Shown here one piece after another: positions 33,927 to 41,979 of a stretch of 41,979 nt of DNA. A program made the position numbers and the translations under genes. Position 1 is the stretch's first letter. The number at the start of each line of letters is the position of its first letter. Where the stretch lies: the NCBI GenBank assembly GCA_013178155.1, contig JABLXH010000046.1, positions 1 to 41,979 of the forward strand, written 5' to 3'. This DNA comes from Armatimonadota bacterium. Lineage in GTDB: Bacteria > Armatimonadota > Zipacnadia > Zipacnadales > UBA11051. Below the pieces are notes generated by a model. It searched no databases and was not told the DNA's origin. It saw only the letters and a program-made list of their open reading frames with translations.

Positions 33927-35576
33927 ATGAGGGTCACAGTCGCACAGCTCAACACCACCGTCGGCGATGTCGGCGGGAATCTGTCGCGCGCGCACCAGGT
34001 CATTTCCCAGGCCGCGGAGGCCGGCAGCGACCTGGTGGTCTTCACGGAGCTATTCCTCTCCGGCTACCCCCCGCGGGACCTGCTGAACCGCTGCCGGTTT
34101 GTCGAGCGGGTGCAGGCGGGGGCGCAGGAGCTGCTGGAGTCCAGCCGGCAGTACCCCGACCTTGGCATCCTTGTTGGCCTGCCCACGGCCACCGGCCTGA
34201 CGCACGGGCGGGGTCTGCGGAACTCGGCCTATCTGATTGCCAACGGCGAACTCATTGGCGTTCAGCACAAGTCTCTCCTGCCAACGTACGATGTGTTTGA
34301 CGAGGACCGCTACTTCGATCCAGCCTGCGAGCGGACGCCCATCCCGTTCAAGGGGGAGAGGCTTGGCATCTCCATCTGCGAGGATGCCTGGAACGACCCG
34401 GAGCTGTGGCCGCACCAGCGCATGTATGACTGTGACCCGATCGCGGAGCTGGCGGCCAAAGGCGCGACGCTGCTGGTGAACCTGTCCGCCTCGCCCTACA
34501 GCGTCGGCAAGGAGGAGATACGTTTCCGGCTCATCAGCCGCCATGCCACCCGACACGGGCTGCCGTTTGTTTACGTGAACCAGGTCGGTGGCAACGACGA
34601 GCTGATCTTCGATGGCCGCAGCCTTTGTCTGGATGCGCGTGGGGAGCCCATCGCCGTTCTGCCCGGCTTTGAGGAAACGGTCGTGACCGTGGACACCGGG
34701 GCGCCCGGCCAACCAGGAGGGTACACCCCGCTGGAACACATCGCCTCAGTCCACGATGCGCTTGTGCTTGGGCTGCGGGACTATATGCGAAAGTGCGGCT
34801 TCCGTACCGCGGTCATCGGCCTGTCGGGTGGCATTGACTCGTCGGTGGTGTGCTGCCTGGCGGTGGCCGCCCTCGGGCCGGAGAACGTCATGGGCATGTC
34901 CATGCCGTCCATGTACTCGTCGGCGGGAAGCGTGGAGGATCCGCGCATCCTGGCCGCCAACCTCGGCATCGAGTTCCATGTCGTGCCCATCGCTGAAATC
35001 CATGGGGCCTATCTGACGGCGCTGCAGGAGCTCTTCGCCGGCACCGAGCCGGGAGTCGCGGAGGAGAACATCCAGGCCCGCATCCGCGGCAACCTGTGGA
35101 TGGCGGTGTCCAACAAGCGTGGGTCGCTGGCGCTGAGCTGCGGCAACAAGAGTGAGCTGGCTGTCGGCTACTGCACCCTGTACGGCGACATGTCCGGGGG
35201 GCTGAGCGTCATCTCGGATGTGCCCAAGACGATGGTCTACGAGCTGGCGCGGTACATCAACCGGAAGGGCGAGATCATCCCGGCCCGTTGCCTGACGAAG
35301 GCCCCCTCCGCCGAGCTCCGCCCCAACCAGACCGACCAGGACACGCTCCCACCCTATGAGGTCCTGGACGGCATCCTGCAGCTCTATGTCGAGGAGGAGC
35401 TGTGCGCGGAAGACATCGTCGCTCGCGGCTTCGATGAGGGGGTCGTGCGCTGGGTGACGCGGACCATAGACCGCAATGAGTACAAGCGGCGTCAGGCCGC
35501 CCCGGGCCTGCGGGTAACCAGCAAGGCCTTCGGTGTGGGTCGCCGGATGCCGGTGGCGGCGAAGTTCAGTCAGTAG
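33927..35576 (+). CDS. nadE: Glutamine-dependent NAD+ synthetase
   Basis: Makes NAD+ from nicotinate adenine dinucleotide using glutamine nitrogen. The 549 residues join a nitrilase-type amidase with the triad Glu41 (VVFTELF), Lys115 (VQHKSLLPTYDVFDEDRYF) and Cys151 (ISICEDAWND) to a synthetase domain with the PPi-loop GLSGGIDSSVV near residue 310. The C-terminal blocks CGNKSELAVGYCTLYGDMSGG and APSAELRPNQTDQDTLPPY are diagnostic. Start ATG 33927 has GGAGG 6 bases upstream. Divergent from the acid-sugar operon. Confidence 0.97.
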   Translation: MRVTVAQLNTTVGDVGGNLSRAHQVISQAAEAGSDLVVFTELFLSGYPPRDLLNRCRFVERVQAGAQELLESSRQYPDLGILVGLPTATGLTHGRGLRNSAYLIANGELIGVQHKSLLPTYDVFDEDRYFDPACERTPIPFKGERLGISICEDAWNDPELWPHQRMYDCDPIAELAAKGATLLVNLSASPYSVGKEEIRFRLISRHATRHGLPFVYVNQVGGNDELIFDGRSLCLDARGEPIAVLPGFEETVVTVDTGAPGQPGGYTPLEHIASVHDALVLGLRDYMRKCGFRTAVIGLSGGIDSSVVCCLAVAALGPENVMGMSMPSMYSSAGSVEDPRILAANLGIEFHVVPIAEIHGAYLTALQELFAGTEPGVAEENIQARIRGNLWMAVSNKRGSLALSCGNKSELAVGYCTLYGDMSGGLSVISDVPKTMVYELARYINRKGEIIPARCLTKAPSAELRPNQTDQDTLPPYEVLDGILQLYVEEELCAEDIVARGFDEGVVRWVTRTIDRNEYKRRQAAPGLRVTSKAFGVGRRMPVAAKFSQ

Positions 35577-35635
35577 TAAGCTGGTGGGCAACGGGGCAAA
35601 CGGGCCCGGCAACGCCGACAGAGGGTCTGCACCCC

Positions 35636-35740
35636 AGCTCACCGGTGGACATCTCGGCCAGTGCGGCTGTGGTGGATGGGCGCCTGTACTTCGTCAGCGG
35701 CTCCCATCTCTGGAGCCTGGGGCTGGAAAACGCCCGGTAG
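35636..35740 (+). pseudogene. Remnant of a PQQ/beta-propeller-type C-terminus
   Basis: Reading SSPVDISASAAVVDGRLYFVSGSHLWSLGLENAR and then stop, this short open stretch looks like one blade of a PQQ-type or quinoprotein-like propeller. The frame upstream of 35636 does not look like protein, and no start site is seen. It is best viewed as the decayed end of a lost gene between nadE and the mutarotase. Chance cannot be ruled out for so short a segment. Confidence 0.4.
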
Positions 35741-35779
35741 CACCATCACGCGGTTGCCAAGAGGCAAGGAGGACGAACG

Positions 35780-36211
35780 ATGCTCAAAGGGATCTCCCCC
35801 CTGATCAGTCCGGACCTGCTGGCCACGCTGGCACGGATGGGACATGGTGACGAGATCGTGCTGGCGGACGCGCACTTCCCGGGCGAGACCATGAACCAGC
35901 GGGTGGTCCGCGCCGACGGCCTGCGTATTGCGGACCTGCTGGACGCGATCCTGCCGCTCTTTGAGCTAGACGCCTACGTGGAAGACCCGGTGGTGATGAT
36001 GGCCCCGGTGCCGGGTGATGCGCTGAACCCGGAGGTTGAGAGAGCCTATCGGGCGGCCATAGACCGTCACGCACCACAGACGCCGCCCATCGCCCGCGTC
36101 GAGCGCTTTGCCTTCTATGACCGCGCCCGGCAGGCCTTCGCCGTGGTCATGACCGGCGAGACAGCCAAGTACGGTAACATCATCCTGAAGAAAGGCGTGA
36201 CGCCCTGCTAA
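35780..36211 (+). CDS. RbsD/FucU family mutarotase (L-fucose mutarotase-like)
   Basis: Interconverts alpha and beta sugar anomers. The 143 residues match Fuc[23 protein letters not shown] with His22 and Asp30-x-His32, then the C-terminal Tyr/Asn motif [11 protein letters not shown]. Length is that of FucU (about 140). ATG 35780 follows AAGGAGGA. RbsD-type ribose pyranase is the nearest alternative, but the YGNIILKKG ending favours FucU. The fucosidase at 1.5 kb is the other fucose-related gene in the window; they are far apart and not one operon. Confidence 0.92.
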   Translation: MLKGISPLISPDLLATLARMGHGDEIVLADAHFPGETMNQRVVRADGLRIADLLDAILPLFELDAYVEDPVVMMAPVPGDALNPEVERAYRAAIDRHAPQTPPIARVERFAFYDRARQAFAVVMTGETAKYGNIILKKGVTPC

Positions 36212-36221
36212 GCGTCCCGCG

Positions 36222-36716
36222 TTAGCGCGAGCTCTTCAATAACCGCTCCATGGCCTCGACATCCTGGTAGCCAACGGCCTTCCCCAGGATCTTGCCCTTG
36301 ACGTCAATGGCCACCACAGTGGGGAAGCCGCTGACCTTGAAGTTCTCCACGAGCTGCGGATTGGCATCGCCATCCACCTTCACGCAGACGAAGGGCTCGG
36401 CAGCCGCCACGACCTTGGGGTCGGGCCAGACCTCCTCGTCGAGCTTCCTGCACCAACTGCACCATTCGGCGGTGAAATCCACGAGGATAGGGCGCTTGAG
36501 CTTGATCGCCTGCTGCTTGGCCTGGGCAAAGTCAGTGAACCAACTGATCTTCTTGGTTGCTGTGGCGCTAGAGACCGTCGACTCCTCGGAGGGCAGGGGC
36601 TCGGGAGGGGCCGATCGAACGCCTATCGCCTCACCCGCCGGGGGCTGATTGGGTGGGGTACATCCGGCCAGGCATCCCAGCGCCGCGATCACGGCCACGA
36701 CCACCACGTGTCTCAT
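36222..36716 (-). CDS. Thioredoxin-domain lipoprotein
   Basis: Membrane-tethered thiol protein of 164 residues. The signal ends in lipobox LAGC (Cys19), followed by a Pro/Ser-rich tether, then a thioredoxin fold with active site EWCSWC (Cys86, Cys89), which resembles the DsbD C-terminal domain family. The cis-Pro lies in SGFPTVV. It probably reduces or rearranges disulfides outside the membrane. Start ATG 36716 has AAGGAGGAG upstream; longer reading overlaps the adaptor gene. It is the last gene of a run after Nudix and HlyD. Confidence 0.92.
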   Translation of the reverse strand: MRHVVVVAVIAALGCLAGCTPPNQPPAGEAIGVRSAPPEPLPSEESTVSSATATKKISWFTDFAQAKQQAIKLKRPILVDFTAEWCSWCRKLDEEVWPDPKVVAAAEPFVCVKVDGDANPQLVENFKVSGFPTVVAIDVKGKILGKAVGYQDVEAMERLLKSSR

Positions 36717-36759
36717 ATACTCTCCTCCTTGACCGGCTGCGGGCGCGGTCGGTTCTATC

Positions 36760-38010
36760 TCATCGCACTCGAATACGCGCCACCAGCGGAGTCCCCGGGG
36801 CGGGCAGGACCGTTTCGCCCAGGGGCTGCAAGAAGACCTTGATTCGGCTTCCCAGGCGCTCGACTTGGCTGACGCGGGCCGCAAAGCTCGCGCCTCCCAC
36901 TGGCTCCACGGTCGCGTCCTGCCCGACCTGTACCCGGTTGGCGTCTGCCGCGCTACCCCGGAATACCAGCCGAGAGCCGCCGCTGGCCTCGATCTCGGCC
37001 AACACCTGGCCGGCCCGCACTGTGTCTCCCGGCCGCACCTTGAGTGACACCAGACGGCCCGACCGCGGGGCCTTGACCTGGCTGCGCTCGACGGCCTGCT
37101 CTGCAGTATGGACCGCCGCCTCCGCTTCTTGCTGCCGCGCCTCACGAATCGCTTTCTGCTGGGCCTCCCGTCGGGCCGCCAGGCGCTTGCGTACCTGGGC
37201 CAGCTCCGAGCGGCGCTTCGCCACCGCCTGCGCCTCGCGCTGCAAGGTCTGCAACTGCAGCACCTCGCTGGGGTAGCGATCAGTGGCGGCGCGAGCGTCC
37301 GCCAACTGTGACTGGGTCAAGTCGAGAACCTTCTTGGCGTCCTCCATCTGCAGGCGAGCTCTCACCAGTGCAGGTGGGTCAGCCCCGCCGATGGGCCTGG
37401 TGTTGGCCCTGGCCTTCTCGAAGGCTGCTTTGGCCGCCAGGTACAACCGTTGGGCGCGGTGGGCGTTTTCCTCCGCTCTTTCCCGGAACTTCAGGGCTTC
37501 CGCCGCGGCACTGTGCTGTTGACGATACGACCGTAACCGCAGTTCGGCAGTTTCCAGTGACTCCAGAGTCTTTACCAGGGCCTGCTCGACCTTCTGCAGG
37601 CGCTTGATCTCGGGGTCATTGCGCGCCTGGGCAGTCTTGGCCTTCGCCTGCTCCAGGCGCTTGCGAGCGGCCTGCAGTTCCTTCACCAGGTCCGGGCACT
37701 TGAGCTGGATCAGGGCCTGGCCCTCAGTGACGGGTTGGTCCCCCGTCGTCAGCAGGGCTCCCACCGTGCCGCTGCTCGGCGCTTTGACCTCCTCCGTGCC
37801 AACGGCGCTGACGTTACCGTGTAGCACCAGCTCGCGGCCGGACCGCGGCTCTCCGACGGCCGGCGGCGTGGCGTCGGGGGGGTTGCCCGGGCGGACCCGC
37901 GACAGCAAGCCTGCCAGACCGCCACCCAGCATGCTTCCGAAAGCCAGCAGCGCCACCACCAGCAGGAGGCCCAGGAGTGCAGCGAGTGCAGTTCGCGTCA
38001 GGCGATTCAT
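36760..38010 (-). CDS. HlyD/membrane fusion protein family adaptor
   Basis: Periplasmic adaptor of the HlyD type, 416 residues. One N-terminal membrane segment (about 7-31), a split biotinyl-lipoyl-like domain (VSAVGTEEVKAPSSGTVGALL and, late, VKAPRSGRLVSLKVRPGDTVRAGQ), and between them a long Lys/Arg/Gln/Ala-rich coiled coil (about 110-285). A final beta-barrel region follows. No matching ABC pump or outer-membrane channel is next to it, so its partner must be elsewhere. Start at ATG 38010 is preferred over an in-frame TTG at 38025. The Nudix gene precedes it by 33 bases. Confidence 0.88.
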   Translation of the reverse strand: MNRLTRTALAALLGLLLVVALLAFGSMLGGGLAGLLSRVRPGNPPDATPPAVGEPRSGRELVLHGNVSAVGTEEVKAPSSGTVGALLTTGDQPVTEGQALIQLKCPDLVKELQAARKRLEQAKAKTAQARNDPEIKRLQKVEQALVKTLESLETAELRLRSYRQQHSAAAEALKFRERAEENAHRAQRLYLAAKAAFEKARANTRPIGGADPPALVRARLQMEDAKKVLDLTQSQLADARAATDRYPSEVLQLQTLQREAQAVAKRRSELAQVRKRLAARREAQQKAIREARQQEAEAAVHTAEQAVERSQVKAPRSGRLVSLKVRPGDTVRAGQVLAEIEASGGSRLVFRGSAADANRVQVGQDATVEPVGGASFAARVSQVERLGSRIKVFLQPLGETVLPAPGTPLVARIRVR

Positions 38011-38043
38011 CGAACGTCCCTTCAACAGTGGCAGACGTACCTG

Positions 38044-38469
38044 CTAGATGACGACCCGTCCCAGATACACCGCGCCGGAGTCCGGCTGTCGTGCCAACTC
38101 GCACAGGTCCGCGAGTTGCTCAGGGAAGTGGGGCACCTGCCCCAGCTCCTGGCACGGCACCCACGCGATGGTACGGCCCTCGGTGGGCGGTGCCTGCTCC
38201 TGGCCCGGGAGCAAGCGAGCCGCCAGGTACAGCTCCAGCGTCCGCTTTGCGCCGTGCCAAAGCTCCCGGTAAGCCAGCAACGCTCCGGCCTCCACGGCCA
38301 GTCCGGCCTCCTCAGCCACCTCGCGGGCGATGGCCCCGGGGATCGTCTCGTCAGCTTCGAGACCGCCTCCCGGCGGCACCAGGTAGCCCGGGGCGCCGCG
38401 TTTCGTGCTCACCAGGAGTACCCGGTCCCCCTCCATGACGATCGCTGCGACGCGGACTCGCACTGCCAT
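38044..38469 (-). CDS. Nudix hydrolase
   Basis: A 141-residue pyrophosphohydrolase with a full Nudix box GGLEADETIPGAIAREVAEEAGL (the GX5EX7REUXEEXGU pattern). It would hydrolyse a nucleoside diphosphate linked to some moiety, for example a sugar nucleotide or a damaged nucleotide. The substrate cannot be told from the box. It lies between the metallophosphoesterase (75 bases upstream) and the HlyD adaptor (33 bases downstream) on the same strand. Confidence 0.93.
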   Translation of the reverse strand: MAVRVRVAAIVMEGDRVLLVSTKRGAPGYLVPPGGGLEADETIPGAIAREVAEEAGLAVEAGALLAYRELWHGAKRTLELYLAARLLPGQEQAPPTEGRTIAWVPCQELGQVPHFPEQLADLCELARQPDSGAVYLGRVVI

Positions 38470-38544
38470 GCGGCGGCTCTCTCGGTTGGGTGGTTCGTGG
38501 CCGTGGGCGCTATGAGGTTACCACACCGGGCGCCCGGCGCGCAA

Positions 38545-39399
38545 TCAGGGAGCGCGGCGCAGCTCGATGACCGGCAGCTCCGGGCGGCAATTCAGCCGCA
38601 CCGGCGGGGTGATGCAGCCCAGGCCGCGGCTGACATAGATGCGGCAGCCATCGCGCTCTACCCAGCCGGCGCGGTACTTCTGACCGTAGAGCGAGGGGAC
38701 CCAGGCGCGGAACAGCCAGGGCAGGTAGATCTGACCGCCGTGGGTGTGGCCGGCCAGCCAAAGCCGCGCCCGGCGGTCGTGCTGCTGCTCGAAGACATCC
38801 GGGTTATGGGTGATGACAATGGCAACATCATCCTGACCGACTGCCCGCATCGCCTCGGTCAGACTCGGCCGGGTCTCCATGAGCTCGCCCAGGCCGACCA
38901 GGTAAAGCGCGTTGCGGCCCCCGGCAAGTTGCACGGCGCGCCCCTCGAGGTTCTCGACTCCCGCCCCCAGGATGGCCTGGCGGCTCTCCCCCGCGCCCTC
39001 CCAATGCTCGTGGTTGCCGAGCACGGCGTAGACGCCCAGGGGGGCCTGGAGCCTGCTTAGCTCCTCCCAAACAGGCGCGATGTAGCGGGCGTCACGGTGC
39101 ACCACGTCGCCCAGGATGACGATGACGTCGGGCTGCAGGGCGTTGGTGCGGCTGACGATGGCCCGGACGCGACCTCGCGACAGCCAGGGACCGTGGTGGA
39201 TGTCAGTCAGTACCGCGATGCGGAGGCCCTCGGCCGCCTCGGGCAGCCCACGGATGGGGGCTACGTCCTGGGTTACCTCTATCCACCGAGGTTCGATGCC
39301 CGCTATCCACAGCACTACGGCAAGAAGCAGCGCCACGTCCACCCAGCGGCTCATGCGCCGGCGCGGCCTGGCGACCTGGCTAGACACCGTCGCTGTCAC
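38545..39399 (-). CDS. Membrane-anchored calcineurin-like metallophosphoesterase
   Basis: Predicted dinuclear-metal phosphoesterase, 284 residues. An N-terminal helix (about 20-34) anchors it, followed by the five metal motifs: LTDIHHG, GDVVHR, GNHEHW, ITHNPD and GHTHGGQ. The YaeI-like C-terminus ends in GLGCITPPVRLNC. The start is probably GTG 39399, which overlaps the previous stop (GTGA); the internal ATG at 39354 would remove the basic residues before the anchor. YaeI-type enzymes act on phosphodiester bonds; the target here is unknown. Confidence 0.9.
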   Translation of the reverse strand: MTATVSSQVARPRRRMSRWVDVALLLAVVLWIAGIEPRWIEVTQDVAPIRGLPEAAEGLRIAVLTDIHHGPWLSRGRVRAIVSRTNALQPDVIVILGDVVHRDARYIAPVWEELSRLQAPLGVYAVLGNHEHWEGAGESRQAILGAGVENLEGRAVQLAGGRNALYLVGLGELMETRPSLTEAMRAVGQDDVAIVITHNPDVFEQQHDRRARLWLAGHTHGGQIYLPWLFRAWVPSLYGQKYRAGWVERDGCRIYVSRGLGCITPPVRLNCRPELPVIELRRAP

Positions 39400-40421
39400 T
39401 CGCCCACCCACACCAGCACCTGCTGCAACACCTGGGCACAGTAGCTGCAGGCGTAGCAGCGCTTGTCGCAAGACGTCGTGCGCGCGAACCAGTCCGCGGG
39501 GAAGCGGCGGTTGTCTATGACGTAGCCGCCGAAGCATGGGCCGTGGCCGGGCTCGAAGAGACTGGGCAGGTTGCCGTCATAGCGGCCGGTGCAGTAGGCC
39601 TGGATGACCATCCGCGGGCTCTGGTGCATGCGGGTGGCGAGCTTCATCGTGGAGACATAAGGTTCGTAGTGGTGCACGTCCTCGGGGCGGATCCAGGAGT
39701 TCTGCAGGAAGCTGACCCAGTGTTCCCGGTCGGCGTAGTATTCCCAGCACAGAGCGGGGGCGTGGTCGGCCACGTTGACCAGTTCAGCGACCTCCTGCTC
39801 GTGGGCCACCAGGTTGTCGTGGAAGGTCTGCACAGAGCACCAGTTGAGGCAGCCGGAGTTGGCCAGCAGGTGCAGGCTCTTGCCATGGGCGTCACACCAG
39901 GCTCTGAGTTCGGCCAGGCGCTCCAGGTCGCGGTTGTACTCGCGCTGGACGTGGTAACTGTCGAAGAGGTCGGCGACGTACTCGAAGGCCTTGACGGTGC
40001 CCAGACGCATGTTGATGGAGGCGCGGACATCCAGGGCCGGGAAGTGCTGCTGCAGCAGGCGGGCGATCATGGGCGACATCGTGGTGACTATGTCCAGGCC
40101 GGTCGTCTCCAGGAGATGGTCCACCAGCGAGCCGACACGGTTGGCCAGGAAGCGGGAGTTGCCATAAGCACCGAAGCAAGAGGCATTGAGCAGCAGGTCC
40201 AGCTTGAGGCCCATGGCTCGAAATCGACAGAGATCCGCCTCCAGGCGCTCCTGCGCCTGCCAGTCCACAGCGCCATGGTCCTGGCCCAACGGCGACCGCC
40301 CGCTGGGCATCCCCGGCCAGGCGAAGTAGACCTCCGCGACACAGTCGCCGTGGGTTGACAGAATGTCACCCAGGGACTCTTCGTCCCCACCCGGCAGTTG
40401 ATAGCCCACGGCGAATCTCAT
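39396..40421 (-). CDS. Cysteine-rich protein resembling peptidase U32/UbiU-UbiV family
   Basis: A 341-residue cytoplasmic protein that I place, with caution, near the U32 group. The family-like motif NSGCLNWCSVQTFHDN holds two Cys and a His, and a C-terminal cluster reads CDKRCYACSYC. Several further Cys occur (DCVAEVYF, NASCFGAYGN, AYCTGRY, GPCFGGY). The Cys pattern would suit an iron-sulfur cluster, as in UbiU/UbiV. The start at ATG 40421 has GGGAGCGG upstream. It lies 15 bases after the galactosidase stop and overlaps the phosphoesterase start. A peptidase role is not supported by visible catalytic residues. Confidence 0.6.
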   Translation of the reverse strand: MRFAVGYQLPGGDEESLGDILSTHGDCVAEVYFAWPGMPSGRSPLGQDHGAVDWQAQERLEADLCRFRAMGLKLDLLLNASCFGAYGNSRFLANRVGSLVDHLLETTGLDIVTTMSPMIARLLQQHFPALDVRASINMRLGTVKAFEYVADLFDSYHVQREYNRDLERLAELRAWCDAHGKSLHLLANSGCLNWCSVQTFHDNLVAHEQEVAELVNVADHAPALCWEYYADREHWVSFLQNSWIRPEDVHHYEPYVSTMKLATRMHQSPRMVIQAYCTGRYDGNLPSLFEPGHGPCFGGYVIDNRRFPADWFARTTSCDKRCYACSYCAQVLQQVLVWVGE

Positions 40422-40436
40422 ACCCGCTCCCTGGTG

Positions 40437-41979
40437 CTACCCGGCCCGGCGAAAAGTGACCGACCAGCGCGCTTCAGCGGCGGTGAAGGACAGCGGGACC
40501 TCCAGCACCCTGTCCCGCGACTGACTGTCGCGGGGCGCGTATCCCTCCGGCACATAAACAAAGACGCGCCCGGTCATCCCCGGCATCCGGCGGGCCGTGC
40601 CGCTCAAGGTGAGCTTGGCGGCATCCCAGGCCACGGCGGGCAACTCCACACCGCCCTGCGTGAGGTGCATGTCGGTGCTGAGCACGAACGGCCGATCGAG
40701 CTTCGGCACCACGCGCAGGACACGGCAGGAGGCCGGCGGCACCGGGATGTCGAGACTGAGGCCGACCCCCTCAGCCAGCGACGCCTCGCCCAGGAGGCGC
40801 TCCGCGAAGAAGTCCCAGAGCACCACCGGCTGCCCGGCGGGAAGACCCAGTTGGGCCAGGGCCACCGGCAGGCGAAGCGGTTCCTCCTCCAGGTTGAACA
40901 GCCCGAGGACGTGCCAGGTTCCCCAGGCCGTCTCCACCGGCAGATCCCACACGCGGGCATAGCCGTCGCGGGTGAAGAGGTCCACGGGTCGGGCGCAGCG
41001 CCGGTAGGAGGGGAGGCACTTGGGAATGAGCGCCAGGCGCTCCTCGGGCAACTCCGGCAAGCGGTCGCTCAGGAAGGCCGGCCCGCCGCCGAGGGCCACC
41101 CAGGCCATGCGGATGCGGCTCTCGTCGAGGTTGCCCTGGCCCACTTGCAGATAGTCCGGATCGGACCAGTAGAACTTGCCGCTGACATGGTACCGGCAGG
41201 CAAAGTCATTGGCCCAGCCGCGGAGATGTTCCAGGCCGATGCCGGGGTTGCCCAGGTCCCGGTGCGTCCAGGCCGCGTCGCAGAGGCCGGCCACCTGATT
41301 CAGCGGAGCGTTGCAGGCCATGTAGGCCATCTGCGGGCCCATGCCGGCGCGGAACTCCTCGGCGAAGCGCCGCCACACCGGCGTGCCCAGGGTCAGGTCA
41401 CCGTCGTGGAGCTTGAGGTTCCCCGCCAGCAAGTTGCCCTGGAAGTCGTTCTTCAGGTAGACACAGCCATAGGACCGGGCCTTCTGGCCGGCATCGCGCA
41501 GGAATGCGGCCCCCTCCGGGCTGGTGGGGTCCACGCTGTAGATCTTGCCGTGGGGCTCCCAGAACCAGTAGTCACCCGAGACATGGGGTCCGCCGTCGGG
41601 GCCGCGGGCCAGGATGCCAGGCTGCAGGGTCGCCTCCGGGGCGAACTCGGAGACATTCGTCACCGACATCCATAGACCCAATGACAGGCCCATGGCGCGT
41701 AGCTGTTCACTGAGCCAGGGAAGACCGTGGGGGAACCGGTCGTTGGGCACCCAGTGGCCTACCACGTCGCGGTACTGCCAGCCGTGGTCTATCTGCAGGT
41801 TGGTGCAGCCCAGCGGGGCGAAGCGTTCGCGAATGATGCGTGCGTTGGCCAGCACGAGGTCTTCGCTGATCTCCAGGCGGTAGGCATACCAGGAGTTCCA
41901 GCCCGAGGGGCAGTGGCCGGGCGGGCGCGGGTTGTTGACGGCCATGACGGTGTCCGCCCAGCGTTCCAGGGCTGCGTGG
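40437..41979 (-). CDS. Alpha-galactosidase-like glycosidase (GH36/GH27), partial at right edge
   Basis: Retaining glycosidase of clan GH-D. Visible motifs: CPSGWNSWYAY, LQIDHGWQYRDVVGHW, KIYSVDPTSP, VYLKNDFQG whose Asp (41445-41447) is the likely nucleophile, and YWSDPDYLQ which may carry the acid/base. A C-terminal beta-sandwich ends at 40437. The ORF does not begin at the ATG at 41945: upstream codons remain open and sensible (AALERWADTV), so the true start and probably an N-terminal domain lie past the edge. No signal peptide can be judged. It is the upstream end of a minus-strand run leading into the U32-like gene. Confidence 0.85.
   Translation of the reverse strand, partial: HAALERWADTVMAVNNPRPPGHCPSGWNSWYAYRLEISEDLVLANARIIRERFAPLGCTNLQIDHGWQYRDVVGHWVPNDRFPHGLPWLSEQLRAMGLSLGLWMSVTNVSEFAPEATLQPGILARGPDGGPHVSGDYWFWEPHGKIYSVDPTSPEGAAFLRDAGQKARSYGCVYLKNDFQGNLLAGNLKLHDGDLTLGTPVWRRFAEEFRAGMGPQMAYMACNAPLNQVAGLCDAAWTHRDLGNPGIGLEHLRGWANDFACRYHVSGKFYWSDPDYLQVGQGNLDESRIRMAWVALGGGPAFLSDRLPELPEERLALIPKCLPSYRRCARPVDLFTRDGYARVWDLPVETAWGTWHVLGLFNLEEEPLRLPVALAQLGLPAGQPVVLWDFFAERLLGEASLAEGVGLSLDIPVPPASCRVLRVVPKLDRPFVLSTDMHLTQGGVELPAVAWDAAKLTLSGTARRMPGMTGRVFVYVPEGYAPRDSQSRDRVLEVPLSFTAAEARWSVTFRRAG

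Noticed and set aside
38545-39537. A longer metallophosphoesterase start at 39537
   Set aside because: It would overlap 140 bases of the U32-like gene. The GTG at 39399 gives the typical 4-base overlap and basic residues before the membrane anchor.
40398-41675. Plus-strand frame of 425 codons opposite the alpha-galactosidase-like gene
   Set aside because: Antisense of a gene with clear GH-D clan motifs; no domain seen in the translation.

Overview
The window is GC-rich bacterial chromosome, densely packed with genes. I see no phage genes, transposases, tRNA, rRNA or CRISPR array. Three traits suggest a free-living, at least partly anaerobic heterotroph that lives on plant or microbial polysaccharide: many carbohydrate-active enzymes and Gfo/Idh/MocA dehydrogenases, a glycyl radical enzyme, and a ferrous-iron (Feo) operon. 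A CIRCE-controlled groESL operon and this mixture of families would fit Armatimonadota or a similar deep-branching phylum. That placement is an impression, not a demonstrated result.

Layout. 0.2-3 kb: a TPR/zinc-ribbon membrane protein and a cytoplasmic GH29 alpha-L-fucosidase. 3-11.3 kb: a glycyl radical enzyme divergent from a three-gene sugar ABC importer (lipoprotein, double ATPase, permease), then a URO-D family protein divergent from a Gfo/Idh/MocA dehydrogenase. 11.4-14.9 kb: a translationally coupled pair, an exported esterase followed by an exported fusion of an N-acylglucosamine-2-epimerase-like domain to a glycosidase-like barrel. 15-17.1 kb: groES-groEL behind a perfect CIRCE operator and a good sigma-70 promoter. 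17.2-21.3 kb: rhomboid protease, a membrane-anchored thioredoxin-fold protein, a GT39/ArnT-like glycosyltransferase and a DegT aminotransferase. 21.3-27 kb: a phosphodiesterase-type lipoprotein; a RidA-like / NodB-like / Gfo-Idh-MocA operon; then an SDR / beta-propeller operon on the other strand, flanked by three copies of a REP-like repeat.

27-30.3 kb: an iron operon with a consensus promoter and a palindromic operator. It encodes a DtxR/MntR-type regulator fused to two FeoA domains, then FeoB and a cysteine-rich FeoB-associated protein. 30.3-33.8 kb: a minus-strand operon, tightly coupled by stop/start overlaps: racemase-like protein, DUF1537 four-carbon acid-sugar kinase, ADP-ribosylglycohydrolase-like protein and a VOC protein broken by one frameshift. 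33.9-36.2 kb: NAD synthetase, a scrap of a beta-propeller gene, and a FucU-type mutarotase. 36.2-42 kb, all minus: GH36-like alpha-galactosidase (running off the right edge), a cysteine-rich U32-like protein, metallophosphoesterase, Nudix hydrolase, HlyD-type adaptor and a thioredoxin lipoprotein.

How it fits together: extracellular and cytoplasmic glycosidases, the sugar importer, mutarotase, dehydrogenases, SDR and acid-sugar kinase read as pieces of sugar and uronate/acid-sugar catabolism. The glycyl radical enzyme could provide an anaerobic step. The least ordinary items are the FeoA-FeoA-fused metalloregulator with mixed metal ligands, the unusual glycyl radical enzyme with no activase nearby, the epimerase-barrel fusion, the acid-sugar operon containing an ADP-ribosylglycohydrolase, and the REP-like repeats. 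I found no clearly new multi-gene defence or mobile system.
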